A DNA stretch of 64,000 bases from Hydrangea macrophylla. Lineage: Eukaryota; Streptophyta; Magnoliopsida; Cornales; Hydrangeaceae. The notes under the pieces were generated by a model. The model was not told the origin of the DNA. It made no database searches and saw only the letters and a list, made by a program, of their open reading frames with translations. The stretch covers positions 15,504,001 through 15,568,000 of the forward strand of contig CM066990.1 in assembly GCA_033977485.1 (NCBI GenBank). The letters run 5' to 3'. Made by a program: the position numbers and the translations under genes. Below, in pieces: positions 11,325 through 23,064 of the stretch (positions within the stretch are counted from its first letter, which is position 1; each line of letters begins with the position of its first letter).

Positions 11325-12824
11325 CTAGACATCATCGGCTATGTCCAATAATATCTCAATAAAAACATCAGGAGCATCCCCACCACCACCCTCATCGACA
11401 GTCGGTGTCGCTAGGTCACTCACTATCGTGGCAGCTGGAATAGATAAGGGTGTGTCGGACACGACAAGAGGAGGTGGAAGTGGTATCTCCGTAGCAGGCG
11501 GTGTCGCCAATGATGTAGAAGCTGTAGGATCAATTTTCGAAGGTAGAGCGACAGATGATGGACCGGTGGTGGATGGTAGAACTACAGCAGTGGTAGGTGG
11601 GTCGGTGGAAATGGCAGGAACAGCTGTAGGTGGCTCGCTAGGTGGTGGTGCAGAAGCTGCATGAACTGCCTGGTCAACTCCGATCTGTATCAAAATTGCC
11701 TCCAGCAGAGTCGTCATCTGATCAACCTTATCCTCAAGTCTAATCCTGGCCTCTCTCTCCTCCAATAGAAACTCATGAATAGTCGGGAGAGGCGCAGAAG
11801 AAGACTCTCCCTGGGGACAAGCCTGAGATCTCTGTCTCAGCTCAAATCTGGCAACCTCCTCAATAGGAACCATCTCCTCCTCAGAATCATGCTCCTCAGC
11901 CTCTGTGGGCGTCCCAGAAGCAGCACCCTCTGTGTCGGTGCCTCGTCCTCTCCTTCTCTTCTCGCCAACCTTCACCTTGCCTTTACCTCGCCTCTTTCTC
12001 TTATGCGCCTCAGACCGGCGGGAAGCAGTCTCGCCAAAACGGCTACGAGACTGGGCAGTCACATCACCTGCCAATGGAAGTAGACCCGCCTGCTCAATAA
12101 CCCTATGAATGGCCCAAGCACCCTTCAGGTGCTTCTTGGCCTGAATGTATTGAGTAGGGTGGCTCATGAAATCAATGTAGAGGCGAGGCAAACAGATAGG
12201 CTGCCGTGTCCCGATTACATATAACACGCGGGCGTACCAAGCTGCAATCTTCTCCCGATAAGATGTCACTAAGAGGCAATTGCTAAGGGCGAGGTGTAGT
12301 ATATGATAATTATCTGTGAGGTAGAAGTCAGGAATAAGAGCCTCGCCATCCCAGCCCGGAAGAGCACCCCTAGTGATCTCTCTGATAATAATAGTCGGGG
12401 AGAGCAGCGGTGTGTCGGGGCGATGCAGACAAACACAATCAGGTACCTCGGGTACCCCAAGAACAGCAGAGACAGTGGTCGGGCTAAAAATGATCTCCTG
12501 GCCACAGAAGAATGAGCGGAGTGTGAACGGAGCAACTAGATCCCTGATCATCGTCGTACACGCCTCCCGGATCCAAGACAGATTAACATGCTTGGGCTGG
12601 GAGAGGAGCGTGTACCACTATGGCATAGCGCGTAGACGGGCTAGATACCAAGGAGTAGCCAGCCATGCTGTCTCGAGGTGTCGCTCAAGCATGACCTTAC
12701 GCGACTGGAAATATCTGGTGAACCATACCCGGTCTTCGTCGTTTCTGAACCCGTGATCGGGTATAGGGTCGGTTATGGTTAGGTTAAATGGCTTGAGCTT
12801 GTGATACCCGGTGATAGGGTTCAT
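11325..12824 (-). pseudogene. Athila third ORF (env position), putative plant transposon protein, one in-frame TAG
   Basis: One frame of 499 codons broken only by TAG at 12618-12620. The ATG at 12824-12822 follows a pyrimidine tract and AG at 12834-12833, a plausible splice acceptor, as expected for a downstream retrotransposon ORF made from a spliced RNA. Residues 1-260 resemble the putative plant transposon protein domain (PF20167-like, from memory). A Lys/Arg-rich nuclear-localisation-like patch lies at about 272-295, a short coiled coil near 355-385 (EREARIRLEDKVDQMTTLLE), then a Pro/Thr/Ser-rich tail ending in acidic residues. I see no signal peptide or membrane anchor, so an envelope role is not supported. 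Function is unknown. Confidence 0.65.
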
Positions 12825-12902
12825 TGTGTAGCCTTGAAACAGAAGAAACAAACATAGAAACATTAAAACAGGAAAACCAGAAATGAAAATGAAACTGTCA
12901 CA

Positions 12903-13049
12903 CTTCGATCGAAGCATGTTCGATCGATCGAGAACATCGCAGGTTCGATCGTTCGAGACATGTTCGATCGATTAAAAGGATGCTGGGTCCGATCGCTCGA
13001 AACCAGTTTGATCGATCGAACACAGCGAAGTGGTAGTTTCGAGCGATGA
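12903..13049. repeat. Palindrome cluster 3 (Athila internal)
   Basis: About seven units of the same palindrome, several degenerate (GATCGTTCGA, GATCGCTCGA, TTCGAGCGATGA), lying 80-225 bp upstream of the ATG of the env-position ORF. Confidence 0.85.
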
Positions 13050-13342
13050 GAACGAAAAAGACCCACAAACAAAAAATATAACAAGACAATGAAGAAAAAG
13101 ATTAAAATAACCAATGGGGGCACCCCCACACGCATTTGAAATGAAAAGAACAACGAGGGGGTCTCGGGGCCTAACCTCGAGAGACGTGCCGAGTAGAGGA
13201 TGAGGGTGATGATGATGACGATCAGAGTGCCCAGTTGCTCCTCAATTGATGTTGGTGTATATGGGGGGTCCAAAATCACTCGAGGAAGGGAGAAGAAGAT
13301 AGACTGAAGAAGATACTGAATGACGCCTCGTTTAAAAACAGG

Positions 13343-13455
13343 TTTCAATCGCTCAAGATGGTTCAATCGATCGAACCTTCGATCGATGGAACCCTGCTGA
13401 AGCGCTCGAGGTTCTGATGATCTCGATCGATCGAGAAACGGTTGATCGATCGAAC
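13343..13455. repeat. Palindrome cluster 4 (Athila internal)
   Basis: About six units including TTCAATCGATCGAA, TTCGATCGATGGAA, TCTCGATCGATCGAGA and TTGATCGATCGAA, separated from cluster 3 by about 300 bp. Confidence 0.85.
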
Positions 13456-14351
13456 TCTAAAGTTCTACAAGATCATATAATTGATAAATTAAACACCCTC
13501 AACTAACCAACATCGGTCTGGACATACAAAATAGTGATAAACAGTTCATTGGTAAGTCATGTAAGCCAAAAACATCATCCTCATAGTAGAAAATTGCAAA
13601 TTTATATAAATAAATCCTTAAAATAGCATCCACTTGCAATATTATTGCCCCCACATGGCCTTTAAAACCTTATTGAAAAAGAAAACTAAAATAAAACTGA
13701 AAATAACAAAACTTTGTCTAAGAATACACTCCAGTTGATTAAAGAAATATGAAATGACCTAAAACAATTGGAGTGAAACACTATTCTTCTCCACCAGAAC
13801 TTTAAGTGTAGAGTCTGAACTTGATGATTCCCTTTCCCAGAACAAGCGGAAAGTAGCGAGGACATCATCGAACAAGTCCTAACTTTTTAAGGAATTGATT
13901 CCACCGACAATAGGGGATCCGGATGGAGACAAGGATAACGGAGTGTAATTGTGCATCGGACGTTCCTCTTGCGGCGGAGTATCCGGGGACCTTATGTATG
14001 GTCCAAATCCGTGAAAGAGTTAATGTGGAAGGTATAACGGTGGAAATGGTGGATTTATAGTGATATTCCTGACAAAGGGAAACAAAATGGAAACGAAGAA
14101 AATTAATTAACTAGAGCAAAAGAAAGATCAAACAAGAAGAATTAAACAAAACAACATGAAAAGAAAAAGAAAGGAATGTGACCAAGAGTTAACCTCACTA
14201 TTGGCCTGATATCCCTAGGTGCACTAGCAGTAGAGGGCATTGAAGCCGGAACAACAAATAGCTAAAATGGACATAAATATAGTGAACCACTTGGATGACC
14301 AGGAAGTCGTCAACATATGTGAATACATCGTTATGGCGTTCGGGCACCACA

Positions 14352-14669
14352 TCATGGTAAGTCCTCTTCTTCCCATGGCTCCCACATTGAATCATTTTCC
14401 CACTGTTCCATCAGAGCGTCATCAACTTCCCACACAGCATATCCTTCTGGTTTTCCCTCTTCATCAGAGAATTCCATGTGCTCAAATGGATTGATCTGGA
14501 GGATAGCAGGATCGTATGGGATGTATCCGTGGGTTAGGTCAACGATGTCTTCCGCTCCTGGCCCTTGGTATGGAGATAAGCAGAATGCTATTTCATCAGC
14601 AGTCCACAGTGGGTTCTGATATTCTGAATCAGCCCATGACCCTATTGAATGAACATCGTCATCTCTCAT
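14352..14669 (-). CDS. Small acidic ORF of Athila, 105 aa, function unknown
   Basis: A 105-residue frame, rich in Asp, Glu and Trp, starting MRDDDVHSIG and ending EEEDLP. The ATG lies ten bases behind CTGCAG at 14680-14685, preceded on the minus strand by a T-rich tract. That is a convincing 3' splice site, so the ORF may be an exon expressed from a spliced RNA. It sits between integrase and the env-position ORF and, unlike pol, has no internal stop. I do not recognise the family. It could be the first part of the downstream ORF joined by splicing, or a chance survivor. The upstream hydrophobic extension in the same frame is probably intron. Confidence 0.45.
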   Translation of the reverse strand: MRDDDVHSIGSWADSEYQNPLWTADEIAFCLSPYQGPGAEDIVDLTHGYIPYDPAILQINPFEHMEFSDEEGKPEGYAVWEVDDALMEQWENDSMWEPWEEEDLP

Positions 14670-14819
14670 ATTGGACAGTCTGCAGGAGATAGAAATGGAA
14701 TAGCAGATTATGATCAAAGTCACACTCAAACAGAAATAGATAAGCAAAAGAATAAAACAAAACAAAAAAAAGAGTACAAGAAAGAGTATAACAACATTGT
14801 TAAAATGCACTTGAGCATT

Positions 14820-16082
14820 CTAGGTTGAGGTATAGTCGGGCTCATCCAGTTGGATGTGCTCGACCTCTGGTTGGAAGTCTTCTAAGAATAGTTTTACCCT
14901 TTGGCCATTGACTTTGAAACTTCCGTCGTTCTTAGAATTAAATAACTCAATGGCCCTATGTGGAAAGACAGATTTGACTGTGAAGGGTCCTGTCCACCGA
15001 GATCGGAGTTTTCCTTAGAAGAGATGAAGGCGTGAATCGTATAGTAAAACTTTCTGTCCAGGCTCGAAAGATTTTTGAAAAATTATTCTATCATGGCGAG
15101 CCTTCAACCTTTCCTTATGAAGTTTAGCATTGTCATACGCATCTCGACAAATTTCTTCCTGTTCCGCCAACTGGAGTTTTTGAAGATGACCTCCTTCTTT
15201 AATGTCAAAGTTTAATGAGCGTGTCGCCCAATATGCTTTGTGCTCAATTTCAACGGGGAGGTGACATGCCTTACCATACACTAGCCTATATGGGGACATT
15301 CCCAGAGTTGTCTTGTATGCAATACGATACGCCCAAAGAGCATCAGTCAGTTTATAAGCCCAATCTTTTTTGCTGAAACTAACCGTCTTTTCTAAAATGT
15401 GCTTAATTTCATGGTTTGCCAACTCTGCCTGCCCGTTTGTTTGTGGGTGGTAGGCTAGAGCGATCTTATGATTCACCTCGTATTTCCTGAGTAGTGATTC
15501 CAAAGGCCTATTGCAAAAGTGCTTGCCTTGGTGACTTATTAAAGCTTTTGTGGTTTCGAAATGCGATAAGATATTTTCCTTAAGAAAGGACATCACCATT
15601 TTATGGTCATTGTGTCTCATCGGTATCGCTTCTACCCATTTTGATATATATTCCACAGCCAGGAGCATATATTCACAGTTATTAGATTTAGGAAATGGGC
15701 CCATGAAGTCTATGCCCCAATAATCGAATATTTCAATTATGATGATGGGGGATAAGGGCATTGAATTCCTTTTCGAAAGTGTACCAAGCTTTTGACATCG
15801 TTGGCATGACTTACAAAAAGCATAGGCATCTTTGAACATGGTGGGCCAATAGAAGCCGCTGTGCAAAACTTTGTGTGCGGTCTTTTGGGAGGCAAAATGG
15901 CCACTGCAGGCTTCAGAATGACAAGAGGGCAAAATTATAGTTATGTCCTCATTCGGGACGCAACGCCTGATGACCTGATCAGCACAATACTTAAATAAGT
16001 AAGGGTCATATAAAAAAAGTGACCTTTTCTTGTCCTGATTTGACCTAATTTGACTAATGGCTCGGGCTCTCTCCTGTAACAA
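14820..16082 (-). pseudogene. pol: Athila integrase, catalytic Asp lost
   Basis: The HHCC zinc finger (H..H in [12 protein letters not shown] in CKSCQRC) is near 15790-15940. The first catalytic Asp is in YWGIDFMGP near 15710. At the second catalytic position the sequence reads ISHQGKHF near 15530, so Asp is replaced by His. Glu is kept in TNGQAELAN near 15420. A TAA at 15015-15017 cuts the frame before the conserved SRWTGPF segment, and the original stop is at 14820-14822. By family knowledge loss of this Asp abolishes strand transfer. The upstream end overlaps the RNase H frame at a frameshift near 16060-16080. Confidence 0.85.
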
Positions 16083-16635
16083 GGTAATTTATTATATCCG
16101 CGTACCAAGGCAAATTGGAGACAGCCATTAGTTGCTCGTCTGGGAATTCATCTTTTATAGGTACTGGCTCAGTGTTGTCAGTGAATGTCAACCGAGATAA
16201 ATGGTCGGCGACCACATTCTCTACTCCTTTTTTATCCTTTATAGTGATATCGAATTCCTGGAGTAGGAGTATCCAGCGGATAAGCCTCTGTTTTGCGTCT
16301 TTCTTAGATAGCAGGTACTTGAGGGCTGAGTGGTCTGTAAAACAGACTATTAGGGACCCTATCAGATAAGACCTGAATTTGTCTAGAGCGAATACTATTG
16401 CCAGTAACTCTTTCTCGGTAGTAGTATAATTCATTTGAGTTTCGGTAAGTGTTTGGCTGGCATAGTAAATTACATAAGGCTTGTTGTCCTTCCTCTGTCC
16501 TAGAACTGCGCCAATGGCATAGTCACTAGCATCGTACAGTAACTCAAATGGCAAACTCTAATCGGGTGCCTGTATTATCGGTGTGGAGGTAAGGTGTTCT
16601 TTTAGTGCATCAAAAGATATTTGACAGTTTTTCGA
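16054..16635 (-). pseudogene. pol: Athila RNase H remnant
   Basis: The gypsy-type RNase H reads from [15 protein letters not shown] (catalytic Asp) through [14 protein letters not shown] (Glu) and [13 protein letters not shown] (Asp) to VVADHLSRL (Asp), so catalytic residues are intact. TAG codons at about 16557 and 16636, both where Trp is expected, separate it from RT. A frame change joins it to integrase. Confidence 0.85.
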
Positions 16636-17337
16636 CTATTCGAAAGGTGCGTCTTTAACTAGGAGTTGGCACAGTGGTCGGGAGATTGCACTAAAATTTT
16701 GGATAAAGTGTCGATAGAATCCAGCATGTCCCAAAAAAGATCGGATATCTCGGACTATAAGAGGGACAGGTAGATTCGAAATTATATCAATTTTTGCTTT
16801 ATCAACTTGGATACCCTTATCAGAGATAATGTGGCCAAGGACAATTCCTTTGGTCACCGTGAAGTGACACTTTTCCCAATTTAGTACTAAGTGTTTGTCC
16901 TCGCATCTCGCTAACACATTCTCAAGGTTTTCTAGGCAGTTATCAAAACTATGGCCAAACACTGAGAAGTCGTCCATAAAGACCTCGAGTGTCTGTTCAA
17001 CCATATCACTGAATATGCTTAACATGCACCGCTGAAAGGTAGCAGGTGCGTTACATAAGGCGAAAGTCATACGACGGTAGGCGAATGTGCCGAACGAACA
17101 AGTAAAAGTCATTTTCTCCTGATCTTCAGGAGCTATTTCGATTTGGTTATAACCACTATATCCATCCAAGAAGCAATAAAATTTATGACCCGCCACTCTT
17201 TCTAGCATTTGATCCATGAATGGCAATGGGAAGTGGTCTTTCTGGGTCACAGTATTTAACTTTCGGTAATCAATACACATCCGCCATCCAGTGGGGATGC
17301 GTGTTGGTACTAACTCGCCATCTTTGTTTGGGATAAC

Positions 17338-18656
17338 TGATCGCGTCAGAATCAAGATATAAAAGTATGCTTACTTATGCTTTACTTTCAAAAGATTTGC
17401 AGTGTGGAAATAAAGGTCGAACCCACAGAGATTGATTACTTCAACAACTTAGTTTTAAAATCTAAATTTAACTAATTAAGAAAACGGTTTTGATTTGGTT
17501 TGAATTAAACTACTACTCAAATAAAAATAAATCTAAACTATGAAAGCAATTAAAGTTGTTTTAAATAATGTTTAAGGGAACCTAGGATTGCAAATCCACC
17601 ACTAGCTTCATAATAGGAATATTTATGAATTACTTTAGCTTATTACGTTGGATGATAATGGGGAATTGTAGCTACAAGCCCAATTCCTCCGACAAGAAGA
17701 TAATCATGGTTCAAGCACCAACATAATCCATCTTCGGTTAGCACGAATTATCCCACACTAAACTAGGGTTGTGATCTAATCCGTCTAACCTAGGCATGGA
17801 CTATTCGGATACTTGATAGCACAAATCAATAAAGCACCATCACATGTAAACAATCTAAACAAGCACAGCAAGCATAGATCGTTGAGCACATCACAATCAA
17901 AATAGATCTAAGACAAGAATAAATTCTGAAAGTAATGATTTAATCACTAGAAGTACGATTTATTTATAACAATCCTCTAAACATGTGACTATCATCCATA
18001 CATAATAAACCTAAAATAAAAACATAAATAAAACACTATTAATCGTCCAGGGCTTCATTGAAACCCTAGATCTATGATCTAGCCGTCCATGGAAGTGATG
18101 GATGGCAAGTAGTTGATGGAGGAGGCCATGGAAACCCTTGGTCTTCTTCTTCTTCTCCTTGCTTCCCTCCCTTCAATGGTTGGAAGTATGGTTGTAGAAT
18201 GTGTGTATGATAATTGCCAACCTCAAAATTGAAGTAATTTAGGATATATATAGAGTTTACACAGGCTTTGGAAGCCTTCCTAACTCGAAACAGACTGAAA
18301 CTGATGTAATTTACAGTGTGGACGTCGTTCAGCAGTTTCGTTTGCACAGGAGTCTTCAGTATACTGAAATACGCAACTTTGATTTCTGTACAGATCGCGT
18401 GAGCGGACCGCGCGAGCGCGACATTTAGGACTTCGCGCGCGCGGATCGCGCGAGCAATTTTCGATTTCTCGCGCGCGACTTAGCTTTTTCAGCTTCTTTC
18501 TTTGTGCTTTTTCATCCTGTTTAGCCTGGTTTAGGTGATTTCTTCCAAGTCCTGTCAAAAACTAGAAAACGAAGTAAAAATATACAAAAACAGGATAAAA
18601 AGGAACTAATAGATGCTCATTAATGCGTATAAATAGGATTTGTTCTCTCCCGATCA
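17338..18656 (-). mobile_element. Solo LTR inserted in Athila RT (1319 bp)
   Basis: Flanked by ATAAC at 17333-17337 and 18657-18661. On the minus strand it begins TGATCGGG and ends GCGATCA, giving TG...CA ends with a 6-bp inverted repeat. It holds no coding sequence. Like the Athila LTR it contains a GTCGA(A/T)CCCACAG motif near its plus-left end (17416-17434), so it is probably an Athila-related LTR left after LTR-LTR recombination. GC-rich CGCGCGAG-type repeats occur at 18398-18475. Confidence 0.8.
18398..18475. repeat. GCGCGCGAG-rich short repeat in the solo LTR
   Basis: Several imperfect copies of CGCGCGAGCG / TCGCGCGCG within 80 bases of otherwise AT-rich DNA. CpG dense and self-complementary. 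Confidence 0.5.
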
Positions 18657-19068
18657 ATAACTGTTATACTAGCCTTTTTGGGCACCACCTAGGTTGGACT
18701 AACCCAAGAGCTATCAGAGATAGGATATATTATCCCAATGTCTAGAAGTTTTAAGACTTCCTTTTTCACCACTTCTTGCATATTGGGGTTCAGACGCCTT
18801 TGCATTTGTTGCGAAGGTTTAGCGTCTTCCTCCAAATATATTTTATGGGTGCAAATAGATGGGCTTATTCCTTTTAGGTCAGCAATAGTCCATCCCAATG
18901 CTCCCTTGTGCAGTTTGAGCATTTGAATCAACTTATCCTCTTGTTCAAAATTCAATGTGGATGAGATTATCACAGGATAAGTCTTTTCAGTTCCTAGAAA
19001 AGTGCATTTGAGCTCTTTTGGAAGCTCCCTTAATTCCAAATCAGGAAACTGAAAGTTCGATGGCATGG

Positions 19069-20102
19069 TTAACTTCTTTTTTGGAGGCAAGGGTTCATAT
19101 GGTGTGACCCACATGCATTCATCTCTATCTTCCTCTTTAGTTTCATCATGAGGCAGGCATGATTTAGGGAAGCGTCCAATGGCGTAGAATTGTTAGGTTG
19201 ATAAGTAGCGTCAAATTGTGACACAACTACCTCCAAAGGATCTTTGTATTCTACAAGGTCAACCTCTTCCTCGATGACTGTTTCAATGAAGTTAACTTCT
19301 TCTTCGTCCTCATATTCTTCGGGTCGGGGATTTGAAAAAATCTTGACATTTAAAGTCATGTTCCCGAATACGATGGTCATGATACCACTCCTTATTTTGA
19401 TTGTGGCATCAATGGTGTTGAGGAATGGACGTCCAAAAATCACCGGGATTTGTGAACATGGATTAGACACAGGTTCAATGTCCAAAATCACAAAATCGAC
19501 CGAAAAGACAAATGTATCTATCTGTACCAGAACATCCTCCAGTATTCCTCTAGGATATTTGACTGACCTATCTGCCAATTGCAATGCAACTCGGGTGGGT
19601 TTGAGCTCACCCAACCCTAGTTGTTTATATACTGAATAGGGCAGCAAGTTTACGCTAGCTCCTAGGTCAAGGAGTGCGTTGTCTATCCTTTGATTCCCAA
19701 TTCTACATGAGACATTTGGTGTGCCAAGGTCATTAAGCTTTGGAGGCAACTCGTTTTGGATGATTGCACTTGCTTGCCAAGCGACATAGGCACTTGTTTG
19801 ATTGCATCAAGGAGCAGGAGATTAATTTTAACTTGTTTAAACAACTCCAAGAACTCCTGATTCTTTGCCTTGTGTTGGGGCTTCTTAAGCCTTTGAGGGT
19901 AAGGCGCGGGGAAAGGGCATTTAGGTAATTCGTCCTTGATGGGGTCCTTTCTAGGCCTTCTCTTAACTTCTACTTCTTTAGGAGCATTGTCGTTTGAATC
20001 TAATGATTTGTCATTAGTGGATGATTCCTCTTCTTGAGTAGATGGGTTGTTTTTAGTTACCACTTCTTCCTCTTCATACTCCACGGGAGTAGAATGAGGC
20101 AT
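19069..20102 (-). pseudogene. pol: Athila protease and gag-protease linker
   Basis: The aspartic protease core reads NALLDLGASVNLLPYSVYKQLG (D-L-G-A, normal for Athila) at about 19600-19690, with the IFGRPFLNT motif near 19430. Upstream, 19683-20102 is an acidic then Pro/Lys-rich linker ending in the ELFKQVKINL segment that normally leads into protease. A frame change and a small deletion near 19740-19800 separate the two. Confidence 0.8.
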
Positions 20103-21614
20103 GTTTTCTCTATGACTTTGCCGCTTCTCAGAGTTGTGACGACTTTTGCCTGTTCATGATTAGGGGGACCATTGTTGTATCCCTTAGGGTTTTGAAGTGG
20201 TTAAGCAGGAAACGTTCTACTCGACCCCTCTTGACGTGCATTCATTCTCTCTAATGTCGCGGACATTTTACTCATCATTTGAATTAGCTATTGTGTTAAA
20301 TTCGCGTTAGAGAGTGGATCTTCCTCTTGCACCTTTTTGTGAGGTGGCACGTAAACATTTGCTTGTTGATTATTAGGTGGTTGAGCGTTGTTATAGTTAT
20401 TTGCTCTATTTTGATGGAATGGCTGGGACTGCCTGTTGTATTGCCCTTGATATTGATTATTGTTATTATAGGGCTGTTGTTGTTGATATTGGTTTTGAGT
20501 CCCAGCATTGATTTTCCAATCGAACCCGGGGTGATTCCATCTATTGTTATTTTGTGAATTGTAATTGTTGTAGGAATTCCCCCGCCCCCCTATACCCTTG
20601 CATGGCATTCATTTCCATGGGGGGTTGTTCTTGAAAATACGGCACATTGGGACAGTATTGTGTAGTGTGTCCCAGCATGTTGCATGTGCCGCATGGTTCT
20701 TCAGGCAAAAACTACCTACAACTCTCTCCTTTCATTCCTAATTCTTCTACTTTCTTCGCTAGTTCTTCATACTTATTCATCAGATGATCCTCACTTTTTA
20801 GTTGGTATAAACTTTTCTCTTCCACACAGGATATCTGTGAGCATGGGACATCGTCTGAATTTTACCACTCGTGGGCGTGCTCAGTTAACCACTCAAAATG
20901 AGCTTCAGCTTACAAATGGCCCTGAACTCATGGTCTCGACCAATTTCTTAGTTTCACCGTTTAATCCTTCATAAAAGTAGCTGATGGTTCGCCATTTCTC
21001 ATACCCGTGATGTGGGCATGAGAGTAGCAAATCCTTGAAACGTTCCCATGTTTGGGTGAATGTTTCATTGCTCTTTTGTTTGTAAGAATTTATTTGTCGT
21101 TTAAGCTCAGTGGTCATGCGAGGTGGAAAGAATTTTTCAGGAAAGCAGTGTTCATCGCATGCCAGGTGTAGATGGAGTTTGGCTTCAAGGTGAGCAACCA
21201 CGCTTTTGCTTTATCCTTTAGAGTGAAAGGAAATAGCATTAAACGTGTCACGTCTACATGACAGTTTTGTGAGAAGTTTTACAAACATCCTCAAAATCCT
21301 TGACATGTAGATACGCTTTGTCGCTCTCCATTCCATGAAAGGTAGGAAGTAGTTGAGTCATTCCATTACGAAATTGAAATTCGCCTGCATGGGGTGAAAT
21401 GAGGATACAAGAATGCGTAGGCGCGTGTTCAGGTGTCATGAGATTGCACAAAAGGACGAAGTGAATCGTCAATTGGTACAACCACATTGTCACCGTTTTC
21501 ACTTTGATTATCCGCCATTGAATTGATCGGTGTAACTATGGGGTTAATAGAACTAGATGAATTAGATGAATAAAATGGGTTTTTGTAAATTCCTTCGATA
21601 GAATTATCGGACAT
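20103..21614 (-). pseudogene. gag: Athila gag
   Basis: Gag forms the particle and binds RNA. The probable start is the ATG at 21614 (MSDNSIEGIY). The MTQLLPTFHGMESDKAYLHV segment typical of Athila gag lies at about 21300-21370, the FFPPRMTTELKRQI and YFYEGLNGETKKLV segments at 20905-21140, and a CX2CX4HX4C knuckle (CGTCNMLGHTTQYC) near 20650-20695. A Gln/Asn-rich stretch follows at 20288-20608. Frameshifts near 21430-21500 and 21210-21250 and further breaks after 20905 prevent translation. Confidence 0.85.
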
Positions 21615-21719
21615 AAAGGGAAAGACCCTAAGTTGTTTTTAATCTAAAGAACGAAAGAAAAAGAAAAACAGAAAGAGATAAGGATAGATTGAGGTAATCG
21701 AAACGTTAGCTTGTCGCCT

Positions 21720-21737
21720 TCCCCGGCAACGGCGCCA
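21720..21737 (-). other. Athila primer-binding site (Asp-tRNA)
   Basis: The minus strand reads TGGCGCCGTTGCCGGGGA, complementary to the 3' end of plant Asp-tRNA(GTC) as I recall it and the usual Athila primer site. Six bases separate it from the 5' LTR. Confidence 0.85.
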
Positions 21738-22404
21738 AAAACATGACACGAGAATTATTCTTCTGTGCGCTTGTGTGCTATACCCAAGTGTAAGTAATCG
21801 TGCAAGTAGTAGTCTGGTTAAGTCCAGGTCGATCCCACAGGGAAGGTGTTAAACTAATTACTTAGATTAATCTCAAACAAGAAAATAAAAATCAATATTA
21901 AAAAGAATGTAGAACACAAAGTTCCACAATTTATCAACTACAAAAGATAAAATAATTAAACTAAATTCAACTAATTACTAACTAATTAATTAAAATAATG
22001 ATTTAAAACGTGTTTTTCTTACTAAAAATGAATGTTGGGATTACACGAATCCACCGCGACGTAGCCATCTACCATGCAGTTGCATTGAAGCTCAATGGAG
22101 CACACTCTCCACAGTATTCCGTATTTCTCTTAGGATAAAGAATCTATAGTCCTTTCATGACCGGGACCATATCATCACAATTAAGTTTGAAATATATAAA
22201 AGCGGTTTAAAACAATAGTTTTGACTCTCACCTACAATGGTGTTAGCATTGAGGGTGGTTTGCAAAATATACTGAAGAAAAATGCCTCAAGGCTAAAGTT
22301 TACAGACTGTTTTGACAAACTGAGCGTTTGGGGACAATTTGATAACAATCCAGTAAAGCAGAAAGTCTAGGAATACTGCGTAGAATGTCCTCAAGAATCA
22401 GAGA

Positions 22405-22526
22405 GTTCGATCGATCGACGCGCTTTCGATCGATCGAATATCTTCATATCTCGATTGATCGAACTGACTTCGATTGCTCGACTGTATTTCTGTTTCGATC
22501 GATCGAACTTTCTCGATCGATCGAAC
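22405..22526. repeat. Palindrome cluster 5 (Athila 5' LTR, downstream of TATA)
   Basis: Counterpart of cluster 1 with the same unit number; one unit changed to TCGATTGATCGAA. Confidence 0.9.
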
Positions 22527-23011
22527 ACAGGAATTATTCTGCTGCATGGCAGAGGCTTGAGATCATGGTTTCATCATGATCTCCCAACCTGGGGACTACT
22601 CAGACATGGTTTGAAGTGTCTCAGAAGCGTTTTTAACGTAAAGTTCCATGAAAGGTGTGTTTGTTTGTGATTTTTGCATAAATTCTATGAAAACTAAGTA
22701 TTTAACTCTAGCTAACATGCGAGACTACTGGATAACAAGATATAATACTATAAATTAAGTGCAGAACATAAACAAAGTAACCTGGAAACAAAATCTTGTA
22801 TTGAACTAAGAGAAATCCAAACCAAACAATGTGTATCCTTGATGAAAACCTACAAAATAAACAAAGTGAAGCTCTCTACTCTCTATAAACTGATGAGAAT
22901 GAAAGTGGGCGTCCTTCTGGATGTGTACAATACGAGTATATATACTTAAGACCTAATGCTAGTGTTAAATCCCGCTTTTGCTATGTGCGCGTAAAATCTA
23001 ATAAAAGCCAT

Positions 23012-23064
23012 GCTCGATCGATCGAACATATTTCGATCGATCGAATGGTCTTCAATCGATCAAA
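23012..23064. repeat. Palindrome cluster 6 (Athila 5' LTR, upstream of TATA)
   Basis: Three units (CTCGATCGATCGAA, TTCGATCGATCGAA, TTCAATCGATCAAA). Counterpart of cluster 2 with about 60 bp lost. The TATATATA core lies near 22935-22945. Confidence 0.9.

Larger units (their letters stand above)
12833..14351 (-). other. Athila spacer with two palindrome clusters
   Basis: Non-coding, between the small acidic ORF and the env-position ORF. It would be intron or 5' leader of the downstream ORF. Apart from clusters at 12903-13049 and 13343-13455 nothing is recognised. Confidence 0.5.
16636..19114 (-). pseudogene. pol: Athila reverse transcriptase, split by a solo LTR
   Basis: The upstream part (18662-19114) runs to the SWVSPT motif and is broken by TAG where Gln is expected at about 18692. 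The downstream part (16636-17332) carries WRMCIDYRKLN, FPLPFMDQMLE, YCFLDGYSGYNQIEIAPEDQ, the VFMDDFSVFG catalytic box and IVLGHIIS. The two parts join in sense when the 17338-18656 insertion and one ATAAC copy are removed. The FMDD box is normal for Athila. The domain order and motif set are complete, so the RT was functional before decay. Confidence 0.88.

Noticed and set aside
11341..12756. Plus-strand frames opposite the Athila third ORF
   Set aside because: Shadow frames of the longer minus-strand ORF.
11325..12824. Retroviral envelope gene in Athila
   Set aside because: Position fits, but no signal peptide, membrane anchor or cleavage site could be seen.
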